Shown here piece by piece: positions 24,401 to 35,250 of a stretch of DNA of 64,000 bases (positions are counted from its first letter, which is position 1; every line of letters starts with the position of its first letter). The translations under genes were made by a program, and so were the position numbers. The notes below the pieces were generated by a model. It worked only from the letters and a program-made list of their open reading frames with translations. It did no database searches and was not told the origin of the DNA. Where the stretch lies: contig JANTQA010000036.1 in the NCBI GenBank assembly GCA_027625915.1, forward strand, positions 739,501 through 803,500, read 5' to 3'. This stretch comes from Anaeramoeba flamelloides (Eukaryota > Metamonada > Anaeramoebidae).

Positions 24401-27400
24401 AAAAAAATTTTATTTTGGAAATTTTCAAAATCGAAATGATTTTTTCACATTTATTTGTTTTTATATTTCGATTTTTTTTTTAAATCTTAATTCAGTTTTA
24501 AAATAATTTTTTAATAGCAAGATCAATAGTCACTTGGTAAAAATGTATTATTCTAAGGTTATTGAAACCATGGAAATGATTGTTGAGAAATCATATTAAT
24601 TTATATTGGAATTTTATTTGGATCTTTGATCTTGATATTTTTTTAATAAATGTAAAAAATTTCCACTTCATTTTCCATTTCCTTTTTCAAATAGAGATCA
24701 CAAATACCAACAAACTTTGTTTGAGGGCTTAATTTATAAAAGAAAAGTATGGAAAATGAAGTGAAAATTGTTTCCTATTTATTATTCGAATACCAGTAGA
24801 AAATCAAAACGGACATTGTTGTTTTTCTCAATGGGAACCTAAGAATTTGAGTTTTTTAATTTTTTAGAAAATTTATTGATTAATTAATTTTCTTTCAGAC
24901 ATATATCAACTATTCTTTAATATGTGTTATTCTTTTTATTTCTTATTTTTTCTTCAAATGGTCAATTATATAAAATAATTGATATTTTTTTTTTTTTTTT
25001 ATTTTTGAAGGGAGGGAATTAATTTCCTCTTACAGCCCTAATTTCTAAATTTTTGTTTAGAAATTTTAATAAAGAATCATAATTATCTTTTTCATTAACT
25101 AATGACAAGATAAATGATGAATCTTTGTTTCGGATAATATCAAAGATATTATTCTTATTATTTTTGTTGATTTGAATTAGTTTTTTAATCCAAGTTGTTC
25201 CATTTTTTTCATAGGATGGGCAGTCCCATAAAAAATGATCGATATCTTCAATGATTTCTAGGTTTAAATGTTTTTTGCATAGGTTGCATGATTTTGTTTT
25301 TATTTTATTCTTATCATAAACATAAGAATATCTATTTAGATAATTTGTGAAATTTCTTAGTTTTAAGATAGAAGTAGAGCCCTTGCATTTTAAGTATTTT
25401 TTGTTGTTTGTTGATATTATTATTATACCTAATAATTTTTAAATATTCTTGACCTTTCCATCCAGAACAGTTTATTATTAAGTTTACTCTAGATTGATTA
25501 AGGTTCATATTTAGTAATCTTAAATTTTCTGTTTTCCAATTGATATTTTCGTCCTCTTTTTAAATGAATTTTAGCTTTTTTGATATATGTTTGAAACCAA
25601 GAATTTCTAATTTATTTTTTAGTTTAAATCTTCTTTTGTAGATTGAAATTCTTACTTGATCTATTTTTGCTTCAGTTTTATAAATTATTCTTGGAGAGTG
25701 TAGATTTATTTTTAAAAATTTTGTGACTTTTTTATTTATCCAAACATCTATCTTGTTGAAATCTTTTTGATTTATATTAAATATAACTAGGCCATAAAAT
25801 AGTTGACTAATGCATATTGATTTATTCTAATTTGTGATTTTACTCCATTAGCTAAATTTCGTTGTTTAAAAATCATTTTGATTTTTTTAAAATTGAGTTT
25901 TACTTTTTTGAAGTTTTTTTTTAGATGTTTCTTTTTTTCGAGCCAAATTCCTAAGTATTTTATTTTTAATAATTGGTTTGATTTTAAGGTTTTTTTAGTA
26001 TTTGGATTCATTCCAAATTCTTCAATAATGTTGTAAATTATTATCAACTTTTTATCGATTTCTGAAATTGGTACCCCCATTATTAAAATCAAGTCATCTG
26101 CAAACATTTGAACATGATGAACTAAATCTTTTATTTTTTCAATTAAAAAATGGCTAATAAACCCAAACATTAAGGGGGAAAGAGGATCCCCTTGATAAAC
26201 TCCTATTCCATCTTTTTTATAATATTTTTGTAACCAAATTTTTATTTTTGTATTTTTTATATATTTGTTAAGTGCATAGTGAACTAATATATGACTAATT
26301 GTATCAAAGCATTTTTTAATATCAATTTTCACAATAAAGAATTCTTTATTTTTGTATTTCTTTTTGAGTTTTTCCAGTTCAAATAATAAGTTTAGAACTG
26401 CTATTTTTGTATCTAGTTTTTTCTTAAAGCCAAATTGGGAGTCTGAAACTAGATTAAAATAATTGATATTTGAAAAAAATGCTTTTTTGGGATATTCCCC
26501 CTTGACTGAAACAGAGTTTAGAACCTGATAAAAATTTTAAAATATTTTTTTTTTCACTGAAATCACACTACCCTTAAATGAAAATTTATTGTTCAACAAA
26601 ATATACAGAAAGAGAGTATTTCCAAAGAGTAATATGTAAACACAAAAGAAGAATTGGAAATAAGTGAATATCTTTAATAGTTAAGGGATTAGCGTCAACC
26701 AAGGAAATACCTAAGATTAAAGTAAGTTCTTATTAGGTGTAACTACATTAGTGCTACCCTTGTTCAAAGTCTCTAAAAAAATAATTAGTAAAGTAGTGAT
26801 ATTTGTTAATCTAACCAATTTATAATGATCCTTTTATTCAGTAAAAAACCCAAGAATTGTATAAAAAAATCTGCATTTTGCCACAAATTTAAAGCTTGAA
26901 TCATCAGATTTCAGACTCCAAAATTGCAAAATATCTTTCTTAAATTTGTCTGGGAATGTAGATTAGTTGTTAAAAAATTTGATTTTTTTAAAAAATTAAA
27001 AAATTAACTCAAAAATAGATAATTTTGACCAATGATTTCTGAAATCTTGGAAATATATTGATGATACAATTAGATTTATAAAAAGGAAACAAAACTAATC
27101 ATTTTTTGGGTTTTTATATTGATGGTTATTAATTTAATCCTCGAAATTAAAACTATAAAAAAATAGTTACTTTTGGAAGTTCTAGATATGAATTATTGAA
27201 AACTGGAATATTATTATTTGGAGTTTCTATTTTTAGATTTTGTAAAAGGAATTAAAAAAAAACAATAAATTCCAAAAATGAAAATTTTTAATTGTGATCT
27301 TTTGAAAAAAAAAGAAATAATTTATTGCACAATAATATTAATAATAGATTTTTTAGAGTCACAGAAATCACAGAAACCATATGAACCCCGTAGCATCAAT

Positions 27401-29676
27401 ATCTTTTACACCTAATTACAACATACTTTGATTATAGATGAATCTATGATGAAGTTAATCTCTTAACTACAAAAAATCTCCTGACTTTTATCAAGCCCCA
27501 AGTCTTTTCAAACTTTCAAATACTTTAACGAGCTTAGCCAACATTTTTAAAGCGAAAATGACTTGTAAAAGTCATGAGATTTTTTGAAGTGAACCCCTCA
27601 TCAAATTTAAATCATTGGTTCAACCTTGATTTTTTTGGAAATTCTTTAATAATGAACCAATTTTGATAAAATTTTATATTTGATTTTATTATATCAAATA
27701 CTACTAGAACCATAAGGATAAAAAAGCAGCGAATACCAGTTCTTCAAAATATTAATTAAAGAGGTTTTGTTTTTAAAATTATCCCATTCGCTAATTTCAA
27801 AAAAACATACATAAATTTGTATTTTTAGATATCTGAAATTGTTCTTTTTTAAATACTAATTCAATTTCATCTCAGTGGAATTCATTTTGAGTTTTTTTAA
27901 TTCACTCTAATTCAATTTTTATTTATTTATCAAATTAAAAACTTTTTAAAAATCAAAAAATAATTTTTGACAAATAAAAAAATCAAAAGAAATGAAATTT
28001 TTCAAAGAGAGAGAATAAAGATAATCTCCAAAAATCTTGACCAATAACAACTATAACAATACACCTAATTATTGTTTTCGTTTTGGAATATTTCAAAGAT
28101 TAGAGGAATTATCACCTAATGAAGATATACTAAAAAGTTAAAATTGCAGAACAATATTTTGAGGTTAAAAAAAACTTTCATACTTTTATGATAATAACTT
28201 TAAAATAGAGAAGAAACTCACCCAAACATTCTTTTCTTTATAAAAATAACAAATTAGTTCCAAATAGAGGAAAAATAAAGTACAAATTTTTGATCGAGTT
28301 AGTTTCTTTTTTTTGAAAAACTTTTTAAAAATTTGATCTGGAACTTTTTGAAAAGAATCAAAAGATAAATACACAAATAACTTTTTTAATTGGAAAACAA
28401 ACCTGGACAAACGTCATTATCTGAAGTATCAAAGCCAGTACCATAGGATTTGTGAGGCCAATCAGCTTCCATTTCGAGAAGATGAAGTGCAGTTTTTGAA
28501 ATGATACCATCAACAACCTGCTTTGCGTCCAGGTATTGTGGTGGGATGTGGAAATGTGCACCTACAGAGTCTCCAAAAACCATAACACCCATGGGCTTGC
28601 TATCCTTACAAAATTTGTCTTCATAGCTGACACCATTATCGTCTTTTCCATAAATACCATTACAATTCGAATCATAATCAAGATCTCCATTTGGTGGTAC
28701 AGCACCTGGCCTTACTCCTGGGAGAACATCATTGCAATCCCTTCCTCTCCAGTTACTTCCCCTTAAAGTTTTGTATGTCACAAAATGATCATTATCTAAA
28801 TCAACAAGTGGGATGTGGTCTGCAGCGATTTTATTAATTTCCTCTTTGATAATATCCCAAATCGATTTTTTTAATTGTGAATCCTTTCCTAGGTTTTGAG
28901 GTGTGTATTTGTTCTCTATTTAATCGTGTTTGTTTGAGATATAAATCATGTTAGAAGGAATAATTTTGAAATTCGAGATTTTGAAAACATTTCGGAACTA
29001 ATTAATTGTTTTTTAATTTTGTTTTCAAAAATCACAACATTTTTCATTTATACAGCCTAAAAGGGAAATTAAACCTAAACCTGGACTTGAAATTTATTTT
29101 TTTGAATGTTTGAATGATTTTTTCAAAGTTTTGGTTTTCATGAAAAAATAAAACAAAAAATCATATGGGGGTTTGAAATGAGATTTTGAATAATTTCAAA
29201 AACCTGTTTCAATTCAAAACATAAGCAACATTTTTTCGGCAATTACCAACAAATTGGAAAATAAAAAAAGTTTGAAAGAGAAGAAAAAAAAAATTGAATA
29301 GTTTATACACACCTTGAGTGTTTTGAGAGCAAGGTCTTTGGCTCTTTTTCTTTTCGTCAGGGTAAAGCCTACAAACCAACTGTTTACAAAAGCCAAGTTT
29401 ATGTGCTACTGAATCGGGATTGTCTTCTTCCATAAAAAACTGGATGACATCACCTGCATATCTGTTTACAAATTTGAGACACATCTCTGAAAGTTCGACG
29501 GGAAGATAGTCACATACTTTATCCAAAACGTCCTCTATTGAAATCATCTCAACATCTGCAATATCACGGATTAAGCCAAGTGCAAGAGTGGCCTCCAAGC
29601 ACTCGTCACTTGCAAGTACCTGAGGGTAAGGTATTAAAAAAACAAAGACAAAAAGAAATAAAAAGATAATTTTCAT
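21494..29676 (-). CDS. AOAH: Acyloxyacyl hydrolase (AOAH), complete, four exons
   Basis: AOAH removes secondary acyl chains from lipid A and has broader lipase activity; it acts in secretory/lysosomal compartments. Exons (minus): 29313-29676, 28403-28915, 21757-22403, 21494-21625. Phases (1, 1, 0) join to 1656 nt, 551 residues, close to the 575 of human. Exon 1 encodes a signal peptide (MKIIFLFLFVFVFLI) and a saposin-B domain with six Cys. Exon 2 has the calcium-site loops (DLDNDHF, DYDSNCNG), LRGSNWRGRDCND and the GDSL nucleophile block VFGDSVGAHFHIP (Ser near residue 238). Exon 3 has CNHRNYQNIAVNG, IGNDICR, YDYLNCVGASPCRMWM and EPVDGFHPS with the catalytic His. Exon 4 ends KIFGDQGGY, matching the animal C-terminus. 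Catalytic residues look intact. The second intron is 6.0 kb because of transposon insertions. No start ambiguity. Confidence 0.95.
22404..24324. other. AOAH intron 2, part 1
   Basis: AT-rich intron sequence. It contains two coding-like patches: a minus-strand open block at 23030-23254 ending at a GTAAGT, and a plus-strand 28-codon block at 23447-23530 with a (TCTGAA)n repeat. Neither fits the AOAH reading frame. Confidence 0.5.
23030..23254 (-). other. Orphan exon-like block inside AOAH intron 2
   Basis: A 75-codon open stretch on the minus strand, preceded by an acceptor-like AATCTAG and followed by a canonical GTAAGT. Both ends are phase 2, so length is a multiple of three. The middle reads FFFGYDEMDEWGSFKQFINL, which is protein-like and less AT-driven than random frames here. 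AOAH needs no residues at this point and its flanking splice phase is 1, so this is not a normal AOAH exon. It may be a pseudogene, transposon or unrelated gene fragment. Confidence 0.3.
24325..26516 (-). repeat. Family A TIR element, copy 4, interrupted by a LINE
   Basis: Left terminus TTCCAGTCAAAGGGGCCCAA at 24329 and right terminus TTGACTGAAACAGAG at about 26502. The first 660 bp align to copy 2 in reverse. The element is then broken by a LINE (25005-26497) inserted near its end; only the last 15-20 bp of the terminus remain beyond it. It lies inside AOAH intron 2. Confidence 0.75.
25005..26497 (-). mobile_element. LINE (non-LTR retrotransposon), 5'-truncated, best copy
   Basis: Reverse transcriptase on the minus strand begins at motif 1 (SQFGFKKKLDTKIAVLNLL). 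It continues through VKIDIKKCFDTI (first catalytic Asp), GVYQGDPLSPLMFG and the MFADDLIL box (catalytic Asp pair). The C-terminal part has a zinc-knuckle of CNLC, H, C spacing (HFLWDCPSYE) and ends [17 protein letters not shown]. It is followed by a CCCTCCCTTC block and A-rich tail. The RT core is open over at least 25787-26490; between about 25400 and 25600 the frame is broken. N-terminal and endonuclease parts are missing, so the clade cannot be set. The zinc-knuckle type and absence of a PD..D motif argue against an R2/REL-type element. Confidence 0.88.
26517..28402. other. AOAH intron 2, part 2, with family H and I pieces
   Basis: About 27480-27600 resembles the 36400-36530 part of the family H element (AAACTTTCAAAYACTT, AACATTTTTAAAG, TTGTAAAAGTCA). 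About 27610-27900 matches 56355-56620 (family I). No coding signal of its own. Confidence 0.45.
27610..27900 (+). repeat. Family I dispersed repeat, copy 1
   Basis: Shares GGAAATTCTTTAATA, AAATACTACTAGAA, TTCTTCAAAATATTAATTAA and CATTCGC-AAT in the same order with 56355-56620. Termini not resolved. Confidence 0.5.
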
Positions 29677-32600
29677 TTTGGAAAATTAGAAATGCTGAAA
29701 AAAAAAATGAACAAGTCCAAATGGTTAGTTTCTTACAAGGTGAGAAATTAAAATAAGATTTTTATCCTTGACAAGATTGTATTTTTTCTTTTACCGCCTC
29801 AGAAGATTACAATATATCCTTAAAAAATCAGATTTTTTGCACAATTTTATCAAACTATTAAATCTTTATAAAATTCCGATCCAAAACAATTTAAAAAGGG
29901 TATGAATCGAACAATAACTAACAAAAAATTTACTTTTTACACCTAAACTTAATTTTTTAAAAAAAATTATTTTCCAAAAACCTCACTTCCCTCAAAAGAA
30001 AAGAACAAATAATTCGTTCCCAAAAATATTATCTCAAAATTTTCTAATTAAGGAAATAATTCTAAAAAGAGAAAATATATTCAAATAATTTCGTATTTTG
30101 GAAAATTTGTGAGAATGCAAAAATACTTTCACTGAACAAATTAAACGTAAAACTCTTTTTTTTTTGATTAAAATTACTTGTAGTCAAACAAAACGAAATG
30201 ATCAATATCCCCTTTTCAAATAATACCCCATCAGATTATTTAAAATATAAATTAAAAACAAATAGAATAATTATTTTGTTTTTATTATTATCCAAAGCAG
30301 TTGTTAAATTATCTATTTTAAACAAATTATGAATTCCTTTTGGTAGATTTTTTTTTTAAAAGACGCAGAAACACACCTATTACCTACCAACTATAATAAT
30401 ATTGTGGATTCTTTTTCTATTCAAATCAAAAATACTGTTAATTTCAAAATAAAAAGATCAAAATTTTCCTTTGGCTTCCAAAATAATCCAATAATTAAAA
30501 TAAATCTATAAAGTCTACGTTTCTAAAAAGAAAATTGATAGTCTCAGTTTGTTTACCGATTTCAAAAATTAGAAATTTTTGATGATTTATCAAATCTTAT
30601 TGGAAAAGCTGAATGAAAATTTTGTTATCTTTATTTTTCAACGAATAGTATTATTAGTGTTCGGTTGGTAAATTTCCCTACGCTTTTTTCTGACTGATAA
30701 ATCCTTTAAAAAAAATGAAAAATTTATTGCACTAATTTAAGTTATTCTATTTTTTAACTTGAACTTGGTATAAAGAGACTTTTTTTGATTTTGTTCAATA
30801 TAAAAATCAAATATTAGTTGGTAGTAGAAAGATATAATTTGAAACGAAAAGTTTCATAAGTCGAGTTCTTAATATTCTTGAATTCTTACTAAACAAAAAA
30901 AATTTGATTTTTATTCAAAAGTTATCAGTTTATTGTAAATATCATTTTTTTTAAATTGAGGAATCGCAAGTGTATACTTATTTTCAGAAATTTGACAATT
31001 CAATATAAACTTTTCCCACTCTCCAATTATTTTTAACTTTTTTATTTATTTTTTTTTATAATATATTAATTTTTTTTTATCTAGGTTCATATATAAAATA
31101 ATAATAATTGATCCCTAAAATTCAAATTTATTTGACTTCTGTTTGAATATTTAAATTCTAAATCATAAAAATGATTATATTTTTAACTTCTAAATTTGGT
31201 TGGTTCAATTTCTGATTGTACTTTCTTTTTTGAAAGCAATTGTGGTCTTTGAAATATATAAAATAAATTTTTCGAAGTTTTCTTTTTTTTTTTATTTAGA
31301 GTTATTAAAAACAAAATATTAATTTTCGGAATTGTCAAGTTAATTATTTATTTTTTAATTTTTTTTTGTTTTGTTTTGTCTCAATTGAGTTTGGTATAAA
31401 TATTTTTTTCGATATTTACTTTTGATTGTAATTTAGTTTTTTTTTTTAACTTGTTTTTATGAACACATTTTGATTTTTTATGTATTTGGATATTTATTGG
31501 ATGAAATTTGTTGATTTAGTATTTTAAAATGAATTTTATAAAAATGAAAATTCGACAAATTGTTTAAGATATTATTAACAAAAAAGTTTTTCAAAGTATT
31601 ATTGTTCTCATGTATTATTTTGGTAATAATAATAATAATAATAATCTCTTAAAATCCAGAGTTGATGATTTTTAGCAATATTTATTGAAAAAAAAAAAAA
31701 AAAAAGAAAAAAAAAAGTAAAAAGTAAACATATTTTGTATAAAGATATTCTAAGGGGATTTAGAATTAAAATGATATGAAATTTTGTTCTGATTGTCAAT
31801 TTTACGGTTCCAAAAAAGTCACACTTTAGAGTTATTGACAAGCCCACAACCCTGATAAAGGTAGACGCAAAAAAGGCATAGATAAATAAATAAAGAGACT
31901 AACTATAACCATTTTTTTTCTGTACAGAAAACGATTATATATAACTTTTTATTATTCTATTTCAACATTACCGTTTTTGAAATACCATAAAATCAATTTT
32001 TAATTTTTTAAAATTACATTTTTTGAGAGATTCCTTTTTCGAAAAAATGTTTTTTTTTTTTTTTTTTTGCTTTTTGTACCCGATTGTATTAACTTATATA
32101 TCTTTATATATGTGAACAATGTTTTTTTTTTTAAATTTGCTTTAAAGAATATATGCACTGAATTTGATTATAATATTTTTTTTTTTAGGGAATTCAGTTA
32201 AATTTTGGATCTCAAAATATTTTTTTAATTTTCAAGAAAACATTTAAAATCCCAAAAATTTCAATATTTTGACTTTTAGCAAAACCTATAACTTTTAACC
32301 ATTTTTTCCATTTACTGTATGGTATTCCAACCCTTGCAGAGCATAAAAATCAAATATACCTTAAGTATATGTAGACTTACTAGTATTAGGATAGATTTTT
32401 TTCCAAAAGTTTTGAGAAGTATCTAATAAAATATTCTCAGTCATCAAAATAACACCTCCCAAATTAAGTTAAACACTATTGCTCAGGAAAAAAAATATAT
32501 TTATTGTTTAACATGGAAGTATGATAAATAGATCAATCAAAGAAAGTGGTTATAAACAATAACTCAACATAATATTGATTTCAGAAGGTTCTGTTATTAA

Positions 32601-33179
32601 AAAAATATATAAAACGAAGTGTCAATGTGATATTTCATTCAAAAACTTGAAATAATTCGAGAAGAATAGAAAAAAGATTAAATATTCTGATAAAACTTGT
32701 AAAAATTATAAAAAATTTTCATCAAATTATACTTTGTATAAAATTTTATAAAATATGTATAAATTCACGAAAATTTGATTTAACTTTGGATATGCTATTA
32801 AATATCCACTTGTATTTTTTATTGGATTAAAATTAAAAAAAGGTTGATTAATTTGAAATAAAGATTTGAAATTCTTGAACTGGTATTTTAAGATATAGTT
32901 GAAAGTTGGATAACAACAAATTTATTTTTTAAGAAAAAGATTTAAAATGTAAATAAGAACATATACCCCGGATTATTTTTACTTTAGAAGAATTAATTAG
33001 AAAATATTTACAAATTAATTGATAAAATTGAACAATTTTATAAGATAACACCACCCTTAATGAGTACTCTATACTTGATCGGTTTATATTTAATAACAAA
33101 AAAGAAAAACAAAAAAAAACAATGTTTAAATGCTTCAATAAAAGATGGAAATCAATTAAAACGGCATATATAAACTAGA
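29677..33179. other. Gene-free AT-rich spacer upstream of AOAH
   Basis: No supported genes or paired repeats. Short open frames (for example 31608-31847, 32929-33138) are low-complexity. A GGTATTCCAACC word at about 32321 recurs at 39904 in different surroundings. Confidence 0.4.
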
Positions 33180-33311
33180 TTTCAAAAATTTTGACTCACA
33201 TTATAATGTTTATGGAAGCTGTTTTGAGTGGTTATTTCAGTATTCTTATCCAAAAAATCTTTTCAAATTTTTGGATCAGAATCATTTTTACTTTTGCTTT
33301 TTCAAATTTTT

Positions 33312-33344
<33 letters not shown>

Positions 33345-33707
33345 CCTTTAAAAAAAAGATCATGTAGAAAAAAAAAAAGATCCTCGAAAAAACAAATAAT
33401 CACTATGAAAATTGAGACTATGTAATATCTTTTAAAATGAATTTAATTATTAGTAAAAAATCTTGTTGTTAAACTTTTTTTCAGTGGAATTTCAGTAATA
33501 ATAAATCAGTAAAGCTCATTTCAAAAATTGCGATTCACTTTTTTTTTAGTTCTTGGTTTTAGTTTTTTTGAATTTTTAAAATATCAGGACTTTTATATAT
33601 TTAGAATGACTTAAAAGTTTATTACAAATTTGATTTAGTTATTAATTGTTCTTGAATACTATAGGATATATATATATATATAATTCAGGTGAGTCACATT
33701 TTTTGAA
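33180..33707 (+). repeat. Family B TIR element, copy 1
   Basis: Left end TTTCAAAAATTTTGACTCAC and right end the inverse of TTTCAAAAAATGTGACTCAC. The copy at 61871-62456 aligns across its length. It contains a long poly-T and a (TA)n tract near 33667-33682. About 530 bp and non-coding: a MITE. The sub-terminal word TTTCAAAAATTGYGAYTCAC also recurs internally near 33521. Confidence 0.75.
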
Positions 33708-34152
33708 ATGGTGTTTATATTGAGAATTTGTGTTGTAAACTGTTATAGTTCAATTAACATTCAAAACTTTTTATTTAAATTTCTTCAAAATTATTCAAAT
33801 TAGCAGCTAAACACATTCGAATTGACTATACAAATCCAATTAGAAATGAGGTAATGTGCAATTAATTTCGGAATCCTTCTTTTAATTTGAGATAAAATTT
33901 ACTTAAAAATTTGATTTTGAAAGGATTTTGTATTTATTTATCACCCTTCCTTAAAATTAAAACCAATAAAACAATCTGTTTGTAAAGTAATTTTTTAGAA
34001 TATGAGAAATCAAAGAGGTTAAAATTTTGTTGAATGGAGATCTGATAGATCCCAAGACAATTTGAACACAACTGGAAACTCTTTTTGGGAGATCTTTAAA
34101 GCCTTTTCATTTTTTATAGTTTAGTAAAACAAGATTTTAATAGTTTTTGGAA
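33708..34152. other. Short spacer upstream of the COPS9-like gene
   Basis: AT-rich with no paired repeat seen; it should hold the promoter of the gene that starts at 34153. Confidence 0.35.
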
Positions 34153-34462
34153 ATGTCAGATTTTGGAGAAGTGCCAATGGAAGAACTTTTAGGGAATATG
34201 GAAGATGTTGACCCAATGGTTTTAATGGAATTAATGGGCGAGAAAAGTGAATTCAAATTTCTTCACAACGATTTTTACAATGGTAAGATCCGAAATCTTT
34301 TTTTTTCTCGTTTCTTTTTACTTCTTCTAATTCTTTTTCTTTTTCTTTTTCTTTTTCTTTTTCTTTTTCGATTTTGATTTTTTATTTTTCTTTTTCTTTT
34401 TTAATTCAAAAATAGACTTTCCTGATTTTTTTGATGAAGATGAAATGAGGAAAATGAAATGA
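34153..34462 (+). CDS. COPS9: COP9 signalosome subunit 9 (CSNAP-like), 58 aa
   Basis: Exons 34153-34282 and 34416-34462, joined at phase 1 (donor GTAAGA, acceptor AAATAG), give a 58-residue acidic protein ending in TGA. The C-terminus FKFLHNDFYNDFPDFFDEDE matches the signature tail of animal COPS9/CSNAP (HADFFNDFEDLFDDDD in human), with the intron falling inside it. The N-terminus MSDFGEVPMEELLGN is diverged, as is usual for this subunit. In the family the Phe/Asp-rich tail docks into the CSN3-CSN5-CSN6 region and tunes cullin deneddylation. The unspliced frame runs into a pyrimidine-rich intron, so only the spliced form makes sense. Extra basic residues RKMK follow the acidic tail. Confidence 0.82.
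34283..34415 (+). other. COPS9 intron with hexanucleotide repeat
   Basis: A 133-nt GT-AG intron containing a (CTTTTT)n tract at about 34334-34368. Removing it restores the conserved HNDFYN-DFPDFF junction. Confidence 0.8.
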
Positions 34463-35250
34463 GTTTCAAAATCTTAATTCAAAACACACTTTTGGCTCAA
34501 TGAATACTATTTTTTCAATAGGAATATACAAAAATAAGAAAAAAATTTTTTCTTTTTTATGAACGATCGCTTTTCTTTTCATACACAAAACAAAAAAAAA
34601 ATAAAAAAAAACTTGGAGATATTTTGATGAAAGTTTTTTTTTAATTTTTTCTCAATTTGTTGGTGTCTTTGTTTTGACACATACCCTTTTTTTGTCTTAG
34701 GATTCTAAAGGTAAATTACCTTTTTTCTTTGATCACATTATTTTGTTTTAAAATACTACTTTTCCTCCTTTGCTTTCAATTCGAAAAATCACACTGTTTT
34801 GTCACAAACCAATTGTTTAAACAACCACAAAGACGTTATTTATCGCTTGTTTTTTGTTCTTTTTGATAAGGACTCAAAAAATTTCAAGATCAGACTAACA
34901 TTCAGCATTATAAATGAAAAAAAAGATCTGCTTGTTTTCTTTGATAGATTCTTGATTATTCCTTTCAATTAACATTCTGGGTTCAGCCAAAACCTTTCAA
35001 TGTAGTCAACACAAAAGCTTACCAAGCAAATAAATTAATTGAGATGATTAGGTTTAATTTCGTTTTGAATTTTGAGTTAAACAAAAGTTTACAAACAGAA
35101 CAAATATAAGGCACAAGCACTGTGCTAAATAAGCACAGTTTTATGAATTTTTTTCTTGTTATTACAGTAGTCAAAAATATACATGTTGATACATAAAACC
35201 AGAGTTTCAAATAAAGCCCATTCCTTTTCTCTTCTTCTTGTTCCAATCTA
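34463..35250. other. Gene-free spacer
   Basis: 3' flank of the COPS9-like gene. The minus-strand frame at 35019-35246 shows no protein-like pattern. Confidence 0.35.

Noticed and set aside
28536-28766. 76-codon plus-strand frame
   Set aside because: Antisense of AOAH exon 2.
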